Positions 46,688 through 55,576 of a DNA stretch of 64,000 nucleotides are shown here, piece after piece; the first letter of the stretch is position 1, and every line of letters starts with the position of its first letter. Origin of the DNA: CAYMSO01 sp964393185 (lineage in GTDB: Bacteria; Patescibacteriota; Dojkabacteria; J137); assembly GCA_964393185.1 (NCBI GenBank), contig CAYMSO010000001.1, positions 1 to 64,000 on the forward strand, written 5' to 3'. The position numbers and the translations under genes are program-made. Below the pieces are notes generated by a model. It saw only the letters and a program-made list of their open reading frames with translations, made no database searches and had not been told where the DNA came from.

Positions 46688-47033
46688 TAACAGACAATTA
46701 AACTACCTGTCTTTTTGAATAGATTCAACTTCTTTGATTAGCTAAATCCATTAGTTTACGCTATCTATTTTAGGCATCGAAATTAAAAATAAATTATCTT
46801 TGTACTATTTTTAATTCTAAAGATCTTCTTATTTTTTAAAAAATAAATATTTAAACGTATATTTTGCTGCTGCCAGCTTCTAGAGTATTAGCACTTTTGC
46901 TTTGCAGATAAAGATTAGATGACTCTTTATTTTGTCAATATATTATGTTGACCAACGTCTACTTGTTGTTGACAGAAACTAGCAATACTTGCTATTATAC
47001 GAGTGCATGTTTTAAATTTTAGTGTTATTAAAA
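46688..47033. other. long intergenic region with promoter
   Basis: 346 bp, very AT-rich. It holds a weak terminator after the Nudix gene and the promoter of the 962-aa gene at its right end. I see no ORF or RNA gene in between. Confidence 0.5.
46969..46998 (+). promoter_or_regulatory. sigma-70 type promoter of the 962-aa gene
   Basis: TTGACA (46969-46974), an 18-nt spacer and TATTAT (46993-46998). It is one of the two best -35/-10 pairs in the window, and gives a leader of about 30 nt before the ATG at 47034. Confidence 0.75.
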
Positions 47034-49922
47034 ATGGATGACATATTTGATGATTTAACAGCATCAGCTAGCCAATTTATTGAAGCAGTAGCAGATCCGA
47101 GAAAATCTTTATATAGAAAGGATTTTATTAGAGGAACAGGATTTCTTGCAGCTAGTGCTATGGTTCCTTCTGTTATTGGAAGTAATAATGAGAATTTGAA
47201 CGAAATCGAAGTCGCTGATTTCGAACAACATGAAGAACACCATGATACACCTTTGACAGATATGTTTTCCTTGACTGGTTCTGCTGCATTAGGTGTAGCA
47301 CTAAAGAATGGTCTGCTAAAAGGACATTTTGAGGGCAATGACTGGTCATCTATATGTACAAATCTTGGTGGTTTTTTAACAGCCCTAACAATAGAGGAAG
47401 GATCAGAAAAAACAGCTCATGAGGTACAAGCAATAATTAGAGATATGTCTATCCTTTCTGCGATCATAGTTGGTGGAGCTTTTGGTGATAAGTTAGTAGA
47501 AACCAAAGGTAAACTTGGCCTTCCTCAAACAATAGAAATTCCAGAAGGTGTTGTTTTGCACAATGAACAGTTAATGGGAATGCTGGAAAGTATGTCTAAA
47601 CTCATTATCGACAATGCTCCAGTTAATATTGCATCTACAGGAGCAGCAGCTATCATTTTTGATGAAAATCTTAGGGCAGTAACCGAAAGATTAGTATTTA
47701 GAGAACCTATTGCAATAGCACAGCAAGCTTTAGATACCTTAAACACTGAATTGGAACAATTTGAAAGAAAACTTCCCAACACGTCTGACGCCATTAACAG
47801 AATAGTGAACGAAACTGGAAGGTTGAAATTAATCTTTGATCGGGAGCTACAAGAGGTAATCCCACTTTCTGGAAAAACAATGAGACCAGATGATATTAAA
47901 GCAATTTTAAAGCAAGAAAATTTTCAAGAAATTGATAGTTTGGCCATAAGTATTCTTACTGAGATAAATTTGAAACTTTCAAATGGTTTAACTAGAGAAG
48001 AAAGTGACTATTTAACTGGCTTAAAAGGAAGTATAGAAAATATTATACAAACCAACGAAATGTATAAGAATGAATTACTAGATAGCGAAAAATGGAATGC
48101 TATAGGAGATTATGTTCAATCGTTTAGATCTGTTGCTAATATATTAGGCAAGGCAATCGGTCCAGCAGGTGATCCACCAAATGCAGTTATAGCTATTAAA
48201 ATGGCAATAGGTGATTTAGATATGAATGTTGCTGAACTGACTCAAATGCAACTTACAGGCTTACTAAAAAACTGGGATTCTCTAACCGAGAGTATTATAG
48301 AATCCGAAAAGAGAATGATGAGAGTCTTTGGAAAGAATTTAGATGATCAGGAAACACCAACTCGAGGTGTATTAATTCAGTTGAGAAGCTTAATGCAAGA
48401 AAAAGTGCCTGGTACTATTAAACGTATTTACCAAGCTGCCCAAAATATTATTGATAAAGATTTTATAGAAGGAGTTGTTCAAATGCAAGGAGAAGATGCT
48501 ACTGATTCAAATAGAGGATTAATAAGAGAAACTTTAGGAAATATGAAAGGAGGAGCACTAGAGCTTTATACCGAAATAGCCAGAATGAAATCACGAAAAT
48601 CAATAGAGCTATTTGGCACTACAAAGCCAAACAATTCAGAAATTTTGGAAACTATTTTTGACTTAGGAAATGAAGAATTAACATTTGACAGCAACTATTT
48701 AAGAACAATGGCTGCCGACAAATTTAGGGAAAAGCTAATAAATCTCGAAGGTCAGGAACATCTACATACCAGTAGAGTTTTGATGTATAGATTTCTAAAT
48801 GCTCTAAGCAAATCTACGCAGGAAGATGTAGAGCAACTCATTGATTTGGTCTCAGAGAACAACGGACATGAAATACCAACTTTAGTTAAGATTTTAAGCT
48901 CTTTTACCACAGATGGAGAATTAAGTACTACTGAGCAAGATTCTATTGAGGAAGATTTATTACGCATTTTTAGGGATTTCGAAGCTGGAGAAGATTTTTT
49001 AATAAGAGTTTCATTAGCAAGGCAAATAGAAGAAGCTAAAAAAAATAACGGTTTGTTTAGTAGGGTTGTTAGAAGAACTACAGAACCAAACTACAATCTC
49101 TGGGCAGCGATAGAGAAATTTGATTTTGTGTATTCAAATGCAATGTTAGCGCAAGAAATATTTCCTACTGTTCACCATGCATTTGGTCACGGAACACAAG
49201 AAATTGCATCATTAGTTACACTTCAATTCTTAGCTGGACCAATGGTTGCACATGCATTTAGAAAGTTCATAGTCGATCCTGAAATAAATAATCAAGTCGA
49301 ACAGCATGGACAGGTTATTAACTTTGATGCTGTTATTCACAAAATGTTACTTATGGCAGCCACAAGTCCTTTGTCCGACAATGGACTTGTAGTGAATGTT
49401 GGTACCTCAATTCTACATTCGCTATATTTGGAAGGCACAATAGATCATGCGCAGTATTTCTCTGGTATAGAAAGAATATATAATGCCGCTATAGAAGCTG
49501 GTGATGGTTTACCTACAGGTGGTCCGGCATCCGCTCCATTTAAGGATCCAGCCTTTAACCCATCTATAAATGGCTGTGATTTGACATGGTCAAACTTTTT
49601 TGCAAATGCACCAATTAATGGGGAGCCTACTCAAGCAGACATATTAAAAAATACCGTGTTATTTAGAGCAGTTCAAAAGCTAAAAGATCTTGTACCATCT
49701 GTAGAATTACCAAATCAATTAACTCAACCAGCTGTTAGTCTCTTGACAGGAGCAGGACAGTTAGCATTTACAGCTATGGACTGGATTAACCCTGCAATTA
49801 TCACTAGATTTTTTACAGAGGCAACACGAAAGTCTGGGGATAAATATAGAGATGATGTTGTGTTCCCAGCTATACTTAATTTAGATAAAGCTATTGGTAA
49901 TATTCAATCAAGGGAATTTTAA
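47034..49922 (+). CDS. large orphan protein with twin-arginine-like N-terminus
   Basis: 962 aa from the ATG at 47034 (a GTG at 47022 is also in frame). Residues 28-44 read RKDFIRGTGFLAASAMV, close to a Tat signal (R-K instead of R-R). A His/Glu-rich stretch (EQHEEHHD) follows. Weakly hydrophobic segments occur around 70-85, 140-155 and in the last quarter; most of the protein is a long helical, charged middle. I do not recognise a family. The strong promoter and the terminator after it suggest a well-expressed single-gene unit. Confidence 0.65.
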   Translation: MDDIFDDLTASASQFIEAVADPRKSLYRKDFIRGTGFLAASAMVPSVIGSNNENLNEIEVADFEQHEEHHDTPLTDMFSLTGSAALGVALKNGLLKGHFEGNDWSSICTNLGGFLTALTIEEGSEKTAHEVQAIIRDMSILSAIIVGGAFGDKLVETKGKLGLPQTIEIPEGVVLHNEQLMGMLESMSKLIIDNAPVNIASTGAAAIIFDENLRAVTERLVFREPIAIAQQALDTLNTELEQFERKLPNTSDAINRIVNETGRLKLIFDRELQEVIPLSGKTMRPDDIKAILKQENFQEIDSLAISILTEINLKLSNGLTREESDYLTGLKGSIENIIQTNEMYKNELLDSEKWNAIGDYVQSFRSVANILGKAIGPAGDPPNAVIAIKMAIGDLDMNVAELTQMQLTGLLKNWDSLTESIIESEKRMMRVFGKNLDDQETPTRGVLIQLRSLMQEKVPGTIKRIYQAAQNIIDKDFIEGVVQMQGEDATDSNRGLIRETLGNMKGGALELYTEIARMKSRKSIELFGTTKPNNSEILETIFDLGNEELTFDSNYLRTMAADKFREKLINLEGQEHLHTSRVLMYRFLNALSKSTQEDVEQLIDLVSENNGHEIPTLVKILSSFTTDGELSTTEQDSIEEDLLRIFRDFEAGEDFLIRVSLARQIEEAKKNNGLFSRVVRRTTEPNYNLWAAIEKFDFVYSNAMLAQEIFPTVHHAFGHGTQEIASLVTLQFLAGPMVAHAFRKFIVDPEINNQVEQHGQVINFDAVIHKMLLMAATSPLSDNGLVVNVGTSILHSLYLEGTIDHAQYFSGIERIYNAAIEAGDGLPTGGPASAPFKDPAFNPSINGCDLTWSNFFANAPINGEPTQADILKNTVLFRAVQKLKDLVPSVELPNQLTQPAVSLLTGAGQLAFTAMDWINPAIITRFFTEATRKSGDKYRDDVVFPAILNLDKAIGNIQSREF

Positions 49923-49941
49923 ATATAAGAATCTAAACTGT

Positions 49942-49964
49942 AGAGGCTTGATTTTCAAGCCTCT
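49942..49964 (+). terminator. rho-independent terminator
   Basis: AGAGGCTTGA and TCAAGCCTCT form a perfect 10-bp stem with a TTT loop, followed by TTTCTTT. It lies 20 nt after the 962-aa gene. Confidence 0.85.
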
Positions 49965-50104
49965 TTTCTTTGTCATTTTAAAATTACATGAAACACTTTA
50001 ACTTAATTATTAAAGAAAACCCCTATTTACCATATGCAAAAGACCTATCAATTCTAATCTACCAAGGCTATACTGTAATAAATACTTATTATTAATTATC
50101 TATT

Positions 50105-51142
50105 ATGATTAAACGTAGAACACTACTGCTTACAGCAACAGCAATCTTCTCAGGTATGTTGCTATTCTTTAATTCTGCAACAATCGCATATGCCAAAAAC
50201 AGCGACGATGTAGAAAGCAGAGACACTAAATCTGGCAATAAATACATTGGCGGATCAAGTGTGGAAATAGAAGAAGATATACAAGGTGATCTTGTGACCG
50301 GTGCAGAAACTATAGAAGTAAATGCAGTAATCGGCGATAACCTTTATCTGGCTGGGGGTAAAGTACTATTAGAATCCGATATTAATGGAGATGCTGTGAT
50401 TCTAGGGGGCTATGTGGTAATCAACGGAAATATTTACGGAGACCTTCGAGTACTTGCAGGCGAAGTTTATATCAATTCCAATGTAGTTAGAGGCGATGTA
50501 GATGCAGCTGCCAGCAAAATTTCTATTTCCGAAAATACTCAGATTGAAGGCGAAGAGTCCATAAGAGCTGGAGAAATACAAAGAAATGTCTCTGATAATC
50601 CTACAGACCTTAAAGATGCCGGCAACACTTATTTTAATAACCTTGAATTTTCTGCCAGAGATTTGTTTGCAGGATTTACTGTAATTCGATTTGTACTAGA
50701 GATTGTCTTCTTCATTGGAGGTATAGTAGCAGCATATTTCTTTATAAGATTATTCCCGACATTCACAGAGAAAACATTGGCAACAATGAAAAAGGAGAAA
50801 TTAAAATCTGGGCTATTGGGCCTATCTGCACTAATTGCAGCTCCATTTTTAGCACTTATATTGTTAGTGTCGGTGGTAGGAATTAATCTGTTTTTCTTGC
50901 TTGCAGTTCTTGGATTGTTAGCATTAATGATTTCTAAATACTTAAGTAGCTATTTAATTGGAAGAATAATTCTGCAAAAATTAGAAAAGAATAAAACAGG
51001 AAGATTATTGCCCTTATTTCTAGGATCGTTTGTTCTACTTGTTGTTGGATTTATTCCAATAGTTGGATTCTTAGCAAAATTAGTACTAATTTGTATTGGA
51101 CTAGGGGCAATTTTAAACAATAAATTTTCTAACTTAAAATAA
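50105..51142 (+). CDS. polymer-forming (bactofilin-like) membrane protein
   Basis: 345-aa protein with an N-terminal signal/anchor helix (about 7-29). A beta-helix region with about six short repeats of the type GDxxxxGxxxxxNxxI (residues 55-150) resembles polymer-forming cytoskeletal proteins, here exported. Three to four membrane helices make up the C-terminal half (about 185-340). Probably a surface-structure protein anchored in the membrane; the precise role is unknown. Confidence 0.75.
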   Translation: MIKRRTLLLTATAIFSGMLLFFNSATIAYAKNSDDVESRDTKSGNKYIGGSSVEIEEDIQGDLVTGAETIEVNAVIGDNLYLAGGKVLLESDINGDAVILGGYVVINGNIYGDLRVLAGEVYINSNVVRGDVDAAASKISISENTQIEGEESIRAGEIQRNVSDNPTDLKDAGNTYFNNLEFSARDLFAGFTVIRFVLEIVFFIGGIVAAYFFIRLFPTFTEKTLATMKKEKLKSGLLGLSALIAAPFLALILLVSVVGINLFFLLAVLGLLALMISKYLSSYLIGRIILQKLEKNKTGRLLPLFLGSFVLLVVGFIPIVGFLAKLVLICIGLGAILNNKFSNLK

Positions 51143-51159
51143 TTAGTATTAAGTTTATC

Positions 51160-51193
51160 GAAGGCGGGATATGCTTCCCGTCTTCATTTTTTT
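51160..51193 (+). terminator. rho-independent terminator
   Basis: GAAGGCGGGA pairs with TCCCGTCTTC (one G-T pair) around a TATGCT loop, followed by ATTTTTTT. It ends the bactofilin-like gene. Confidence 0.88.
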
Positions 51194-51229
51194 CTACATC
51201 AAAATCTATATCTTTCTCTATAAAATTTC

Positions 51230-51235
51230 TATAAT
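51230..51235 (+). promoter_or_regulatory. -10 box before the Nnr gene
   Basis: TATAAT ending 8 nt before the ATG at 51244, with no Shine-Dalgarno sequence. Consistent with a leaderless or near-leaderless mRNA. Confidence 0.5.
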
Positions 51236-51243
51236 ATTAGTGT

Positions 51244-52506
51244 ATGATTTTTAATCCAACAAACTCAAAAATTCAGTACGACAATTTTAAGTTTTATGGA
51301 GTAGACGTAGAAACGTACTACCATGATGCTGGTCAAAAATTTGCTCAAATCATTTTAAAAAAATTTGGCAAGAATAAAGAGTATGTAATCGTATGTGGTT
51401 TGGGAGGAAATGGTGCAGATGGACTTGCTACCGCCTACGAACTTGCACGTCTGGAATCTAAAAAAGTAAATGTGTATTTGATAGGCAGATGGAATAGCAT
51501 TGAAGATGAAGTGGGGAAAACATTGTATAAAAAATTAAAAGAATCAGAAAAAGAATTAACTAATTTGGTAGTAAAACAAGAAGTCTATGCCCCAGATATA
51601 GAGAATGGCGATATAATAATAGAAGCACTTGTAGGCACCGGAATTATAGGAGAAACTCTTAATAAGAGATTTAGAGACGTTATAAAGAGAATTAGTCATT
51701 TTGTAAAACCAATTATTGCTTTAGATGCTCCAACACCACACTACAATCCGGAACTAACTATTTCTATTAACTATCCCAAAAATGATAAGGCAGAGGTAAT
51801 AAAAATAGATTTTCCTGCAGATATTTTACATCAAGTAGGACCTGGAGAGCTAAATGCTTTGTGGAAACCTAAATCAAAAACACATAAAACAAAGAATGGC
51901 TCAATCATATTAATCGAGGAAACAGATAAAAATATCGAATGTGTAAAATCTACAAGTAAAAACTATTTTACTAACTTTAGCTTTTATAGTTTTGATGAGT
52001 CAAAAAATAAAGATTTTGTGCTACTAAGTGACTTGGAAAGAAAGTTGGAGCAACAAGATACAATCATAGTTGGTTATTTAGATAAAAATATAGTTAATCT
52101 TGCATTTGTAAAGTATTTGCTCACAACTTATATAGATAAAAACTTTATTTTTTTTGGAACTTCACTTAGATTGCTGGACGAATGTTCTTTTGATTATGTA
52201 GAAAAAGCTTTGCTGATTTTTGACCGTAAAAACATCCACGAATTCTTTAAAGAGAATAGTAAAAAAACAGTAGGTATTGAAGGAAAGCTAAAAAGGTTTT
52301 GCGTAGAAAATGCTATTAACGCAGTACTTCTGGGAAGTCAAAGTCTACTATTTTCGAATATAGGTGAGATCAAATTCCATAGAAATCTGGCAGTATACAA
52401 ACAAGGTTATCAACATGCGCTGGCTGGTTTGGTTGGAGCATATTCTACTCGAAACGATATGTGGTTAAGTATTCGGGCAGCACTATTTCAACTCTCCTTA
52501 GAGTAA
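51244..52506 (+). CDS. nnr: NAD(P)H-hydrate epimerase with degenerate dehydratase domain (Nnr-like)
   Basis: 420-aa protein. The N-terminal YjeF_N part has GLGGNGADGLATAYELA (usually GNNGGDG) and LDAPTPHYN in place of the DxPSG loop. This fits NAD(P)HX epimerase. The C-terminal half aligns in outline with the NnrD dehydratase kinase fold, but the GTGD loop reads YQHALAGLVGA, so the catalytic Asp is missing. It is also about 80 residues short of the usual length. Repair of damaged NAD(P)H is the likely role of the N-terminal half. Confidence 0.75.
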   Translation: MIFNPTNSKIQYDNFKFYGVDVETYYHDAGQKFAQIILKKFGKNKEYVIVCGLGGNGADGLATAYELARLESKKVNVYLIGRWNSIEDEVGKTLYKKLKESEKELTNLVVKQEVYAPDIENGDIIIEALVGTGIIGETLNKRFRDVIKRISHFVKPIIALDAPTPHYNPELTISINYPKNDKAEVIKIDFPADILHQVGPGELNALWKPKSKTHKTKNGSIILIEETDKNIECVKSTSKNYFTNFSFYSFDESKNKDFVLLSDLERKLEQQDTIIVGYLDKNIVNLAFVKYLLTTYIDKNFIFFGTSLRLLDECSFDYVEKALLIFDRKNIHEFFKENSKKTVGIEGKLKRFCVENAINAVLLGSQSLLFSNIGEIKFHRNLAVYKQGYQHALAGLVGAYSTRNDMWLSIRAALFQLSLE

Positions 52507-52517
52507 AATTAGTTTTT

Positions 52518-52895
52518 TCAGAACTGTGATAAAAAATTACGAGCACTCTTCTCGAAAAGCTCTAATCTTCGTGCTCCAGATTCTGGAAATACGCAAAGGA
52601 CTTGCTTAAGACTATTCATTTCTAGTTGAACAGCGTTTCGGAAAGTTTCTAACTTAGTTGGGTTTTGGGCAATTGTGTATCTGTAGTCAAGCGGCACAAA
52701 TCCTAATTTTAATGGTTCACCTTCGATAACTACTGACCGAAGTTTAACTTCGACACCACAATCTGAAAGATATTTTGCATGTCCAGGACCAAATATTACA
52801 AACTTTCCTGCAAAAACCTGATACACATCTACTATGTCTAAGGCTTTAATTTCGTCCGCTGATATTAGTGATTCTGGTTTCATAAAATCTTTCAA
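52518..52895 (-). CDS. small orphan protein
   Basis: Not recognised. The 125-aa protein has no membrane segment and is mixed alpha/beta, with a C-terminal basic helix (SGARRLELFEKSARNF). It is convergent with the Nnr gene. It lies 32 bp downstream of the next orphan on the same strand, probably in the same unit. Confidence 0.5.
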   Translation of the reverse strand: MKDFMKPESLISADEIKALDIVDVYQVFAGKFVIFGPGHAKYLSDCGVEVKLRSVVIEGEPLKLGFVPLDYRYTIAQNPTKLETFRNAVQLEMNSLKQVLCVFPESGARRLELFEKSARNFLSQF

Positions 52896-52927
52896 GTTTA
52901 AACTTCAAATTAAATATCAAAATTTAT

Positions 52928-53404
52928 TTAAAATTCGTCGGTAACATCCTCTTCCGTAAGTTTGCCTATAGATAATTTAAAGTTAATTAACTGTTCCGTA
53001 GCTAATTTAAGTATCTTACCTTTTGCAGTCATGGCTTTATTACTTTTTTCGTTTTCTAGCATTCTAAGTATTTCGTTGGCACCAACAGAGTCAACACTTT
53101 GCAGTTTAAGATAGGCTTCTTTAAGATCTTTTAAACTGAATACAACTTGATTAAAAGTTTTCCCTTCAAGTTCTGGTCGTCGTGATATGAAACCTGCATA
53201 TTCGACATAATAAAATTGTGTGTCTGATGTTTGTGCAAGCTCGGGAATAATATTAAAAATTGCCAGGGCATGCCCTCCATTCAATATAATTTTGCCATGC
53301 TCATATTTTTGAGACCAGAATTCAAGTTCGTCTTCAGCTTGAATAACTTCGTAAGTTATTTGTTGATTTAGTAAATTAACTTGTCTAGTTTCGTTGACAC
53401 TCAT
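52928..53404 (-). CDS. small orphan protein
   Basis: Not recognised. 158 aa from the ATG at 53404 (a TTG at 53416 is also in frame). It is soluble, with two charged helices in the C-terminal half. Probably co-transcribed with the 52518-52895 gene downstream. Confidence 0.5.
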   Translation of the reverse strand: MSVNETRQVNLLNQQITYEVIQAEDELEFWSQKYEHGKIILNGGHALAIFNIIPELAQTSDTQFYYVEYAGFISRRPELEGKTFNQVVFSLKDLKEAYLKLQSVDSVGANEILRMLENEKSNKAMTAKGKILKLATEQLINFKLSIGKLTEEDVTDEF

Positions 53405-53504
53405 TACAAGAAACAATATAAGGTAATAGATTACTATAAGTTGGCAACTTTATCACCTATAATCTGTATCTATTTAGAGGAGAGGCTTATTCATTAATGT
53501 GTAT

Positions 53505-53535
53505 CGAGGGATCCCGACTTTGTCGGGATCCCTCG
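53505..53535. terminator. hairpin between dnaK and the orphan pair
   Basis: Perfect 14-bp stem (53505-53518 and 53522-53535) with a TTT loop, 20 nt past the dnaK stop. It is GC-rich for this genome, but the downstream side on the minus strand is not U-rich. Still the likely end of the dnaK transcript. Confidence 0.7.
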
Positions 53536-53555
53536 TAGTTACCCTAATGGTCTTA

Positions 53556-55475
53556 TTATTTTTTATCTTCTGGCTCTATAACTTCTCCTTCTTCAGGTTC
53601 ATCTTTTTTTTCTTCTGACTTATCTGCAGTTGAGCTTGCATCAGGTTTTTCTGTGGATTGATATACTTTTGCTCCTACTTCCTGGAGTTGTTTCATGAGC
53701 TCGTCGCTTAGGCTTTTTAACTTGTCCTTATCATAATCATCTTTCTTATCAAGTTCTTCTTTAACTTCTTTAATTTTCTCTTCCAATTTCTTTTTAGACT
53801 CTTCATCTATCTTGTCTGCATAATCTTTCAAAGTCTTCTCTGCCTGGAAAACTAAAGTATCTGCTTCATTTCGGATTTTAAGTTTTTCTAGAACTTCTTT
53901 ATCTTTTGCTTCATTCTCTGCAGCTTCTTTGACCAGTTTATCTATTTCTGCCTGATCTAAGTGAGTAGATGCAGTTATAGTTATATCTTTCTCTTTGCCG
54001 GTGCCTAAATCTTTAGCTTTTACATTCAAAATTCCATTAGCATCTAGTTTAAAAGTAATGGCAAATCTAGGTACTCCTCTCGGTGCTGGTGGAATATCTT
54101 CTAGTTTAAACTCGCCTAATAATTTATTGTCTTTAGCTATAGGTCGCTCTCCTTGATAAATTTTTATATCTATTGCACTTTGATTATCAACCGCAGTAGA
54201 GAAATTATCTTCTGTTTTTTCTGCTGGAATTGTGGTATTTCGAGGAATTAAAAAGTGCATTTCTCCAGCATTAACTTCTAATCCTAAAGAAAGCGGTGTC
54301 ACATCCAAAAGTGTAATGTCCTGAACACTTGAATCTCCTGCCAGCACAGCACCTTGCAATGCAGCACCTACTGCGACAACTTCGTCCGGGTTAACTGACT
54401 GGTTAGGTTTCTTTCCAAAATACTCTTCTACCTTTTTTACAATTAAGGGCATTCTTGTCATACCACCAACCAGAATTACTTCGTCTATAACTTCTTTTTT
54501 TAATCCTGCATCTTTTAATGCTTTTTCTACAGCGTCAAAAGTTCTTTCTACAAGATTCATTACCATTTTTTCGAACTCAGACTTAGTTAAAGTCATTCTA
54601 AAATGCTTTGGCCCTTTAGCATCAGCTGTAATATAAGGAAGGTTAACGTCTGTAGATTCGGAACTAGATAGAGCAATTTTTGCTTTTTCCGCAGCTTCCT
54701 TTAATCTTTGCAAAGCAGCCGGATCTTCTTTAAGATTGATTCCTTGTTCTGCTTTAAACTTTTCTACAAAGTGGTCAATTAATACTTGGTCAAAATCATC
54801 TCCTCCTAAGTGTGTATCTCCTGATGTTGATTTAACCTCGTATACACCATCACCTATTTCTAATACTGATATATCGAATGTTCCTCCACCTAAATCATAA
54901 ACAGCAATAGTTTGATCATTTTTCTTATCCAAACCATACGCAATAGCTGCGGCTGTAGGTTCATTAATTATCCTTTTTACTTCTAAACCCGCTATTTTCC
55001 CTGCATTCTTTGTAGCTTGTCTTTGTGCATCATCAAAATAAGCAGGCACTGTGATAACAGCCTCTGTAACTTTCTCTCCTAAGAATGCTTCTGCATCTGC
55101 TTTTATCTTGGCAAGAACTTTGGCTGATATTACTTCTGGAGCAACCCATTTTTCGTCTAGTTTAATTTCTACACCACCCTTATCGCTTTTTCTAATCTCA
55201 AAAGGTAAAAGATCTATATCTTTCTGAACAGCTTCGTCATCGTACCTTCTTCCAATAAGTCTTTTGATTGAGTAAAAGGTTTGCTCAGGATTTGTTACCA
55301 TCTGGTTTTTGGCTGGTATTCCAACTATTTCGCTTTTATTATCTACATCTATAGCAACAACAGATGGTATTAGCCTACTTCCTTCCTTACTGGTTATGAC
55401 CTCTGGTTTTCCAGCCTGCACAAATGCAACTGCAGAATTTGTTGTACCTAGGTCAATGCCTATAACTTTACCCAT
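53556..55475 (-). CDS. dnaK: chaperone protein DnaK (Hsp70)
   Basis: 639-aa Hsp70. Seen: IGIDLGTTNSAVAF, the AVITVPAYFDDAQRQ segment, YDLGGGTFDISVL, the linker and a substrate-binding domain (EVNAGEMHFLIPRNTTIP), and a lid ending in an acidic tail. It has its own promoter with a CIRCE-like operator, separate from hrcA-grpE; the HD gene sits between them. No dnaJ follows in the window. Confidence 0.97.
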   Translation of the reverse strand: MGKVIGIDLGTTNSAVAFVQAGKPEVITSKEGSRLIPSVVAIDVDNKSEIVGIPAKNQMVTNPEQTFYSIKRLIGRRYDDEAVQKDIDLLPFEIRKSDKGGVEIKLDEKWVAPEVISAKVLAKIKADAEAFLGEKVTEAVITVPAYFDDAQRQATKNAGKIAGLEVKRIINEPTAAAIAYGLDKKNDQTIAVYDLGGGTFDISVLEIGDGVYEVKSTSGDTHLGGDDFDQVLIDHFVEKFKAEQGINLKEDPAALQRLKEAAEKAKIALSSSESTDVNLPYITADAKGPKHFRMTLTKSEFEKMVMNLVERTFDAVEKALKDAGLKKEVIDEVILVGGMTRMPLIVKKVEEYFGKKPNQSVNPDEVVAVGAALQGAVLAGDSSVQDITLLDVTPLSLGLEVNAGEMHFLIPRNTTIPAEKTEDNFSTAVDNQSAIDIKIYQGERPIAKDNKLLGEFKLEDIPPAPRGVPRFAITFKLDANGILNVKAKDLGTGKEKDITITASTHLDQAEIDKLVKEAAENEAKDKEVLEKLKIRNEADTLVFQAEKTLKDYADKIDEESKKKLEEKIKEVKEELDKKDDYDKDKLKSLSDELMKQLQEVGAKVYQSTEKPDASSTADKSEEKKDEPEEGEVIEPEDKK

Positions 55476-55504
55476 ATTAAATCTTTAATATTTAAATTGC
55501 GCGT

Positions 55505-55531
55505 TTAGCACTTAAAGTATAAGACTGCTAA
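55505..55531 (-). promoter_or_regulatory. CIRCE-like HrcA operator over the dnaK promoter
   Basis: TTAGCACTT-N9-GACTGCTAA differs from the consensus TTAGCACTC-N9-GAGTGCTAA at one position in each arm. It covers the dnaK -10 box (TATACT, 55516-55521 on the minus strand), where HrcA binding would block RNA polymerase. Confidence 0.88.
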
Positions 55532-55545
55532 ACTGTATTTGTCAA
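55516..55545 (-). promoter_or_regulatory. dnaK promoter
   Basis: Minus strand TTGACA (55540-55545), an 18-nt spacer and TATACT (55516-55521). It leaves a leader of about 35 nt before the dnaK ATG. It is overlapped by the CIRCE-like site. Confidence 0.85.
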
Positions 55546-55576
55546 GATTCTATTTCTCTAAACTAACATAAATGCT

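Noticed and set aside
47034..49922. NhaD-type sodium/proton antiporter assignment for the 962-aa protein
   Set aside because: Only short scattered similarities (such as a GGAFGD stretch); the charged helical middle and lack of a clear set of membrane helices argue against it.
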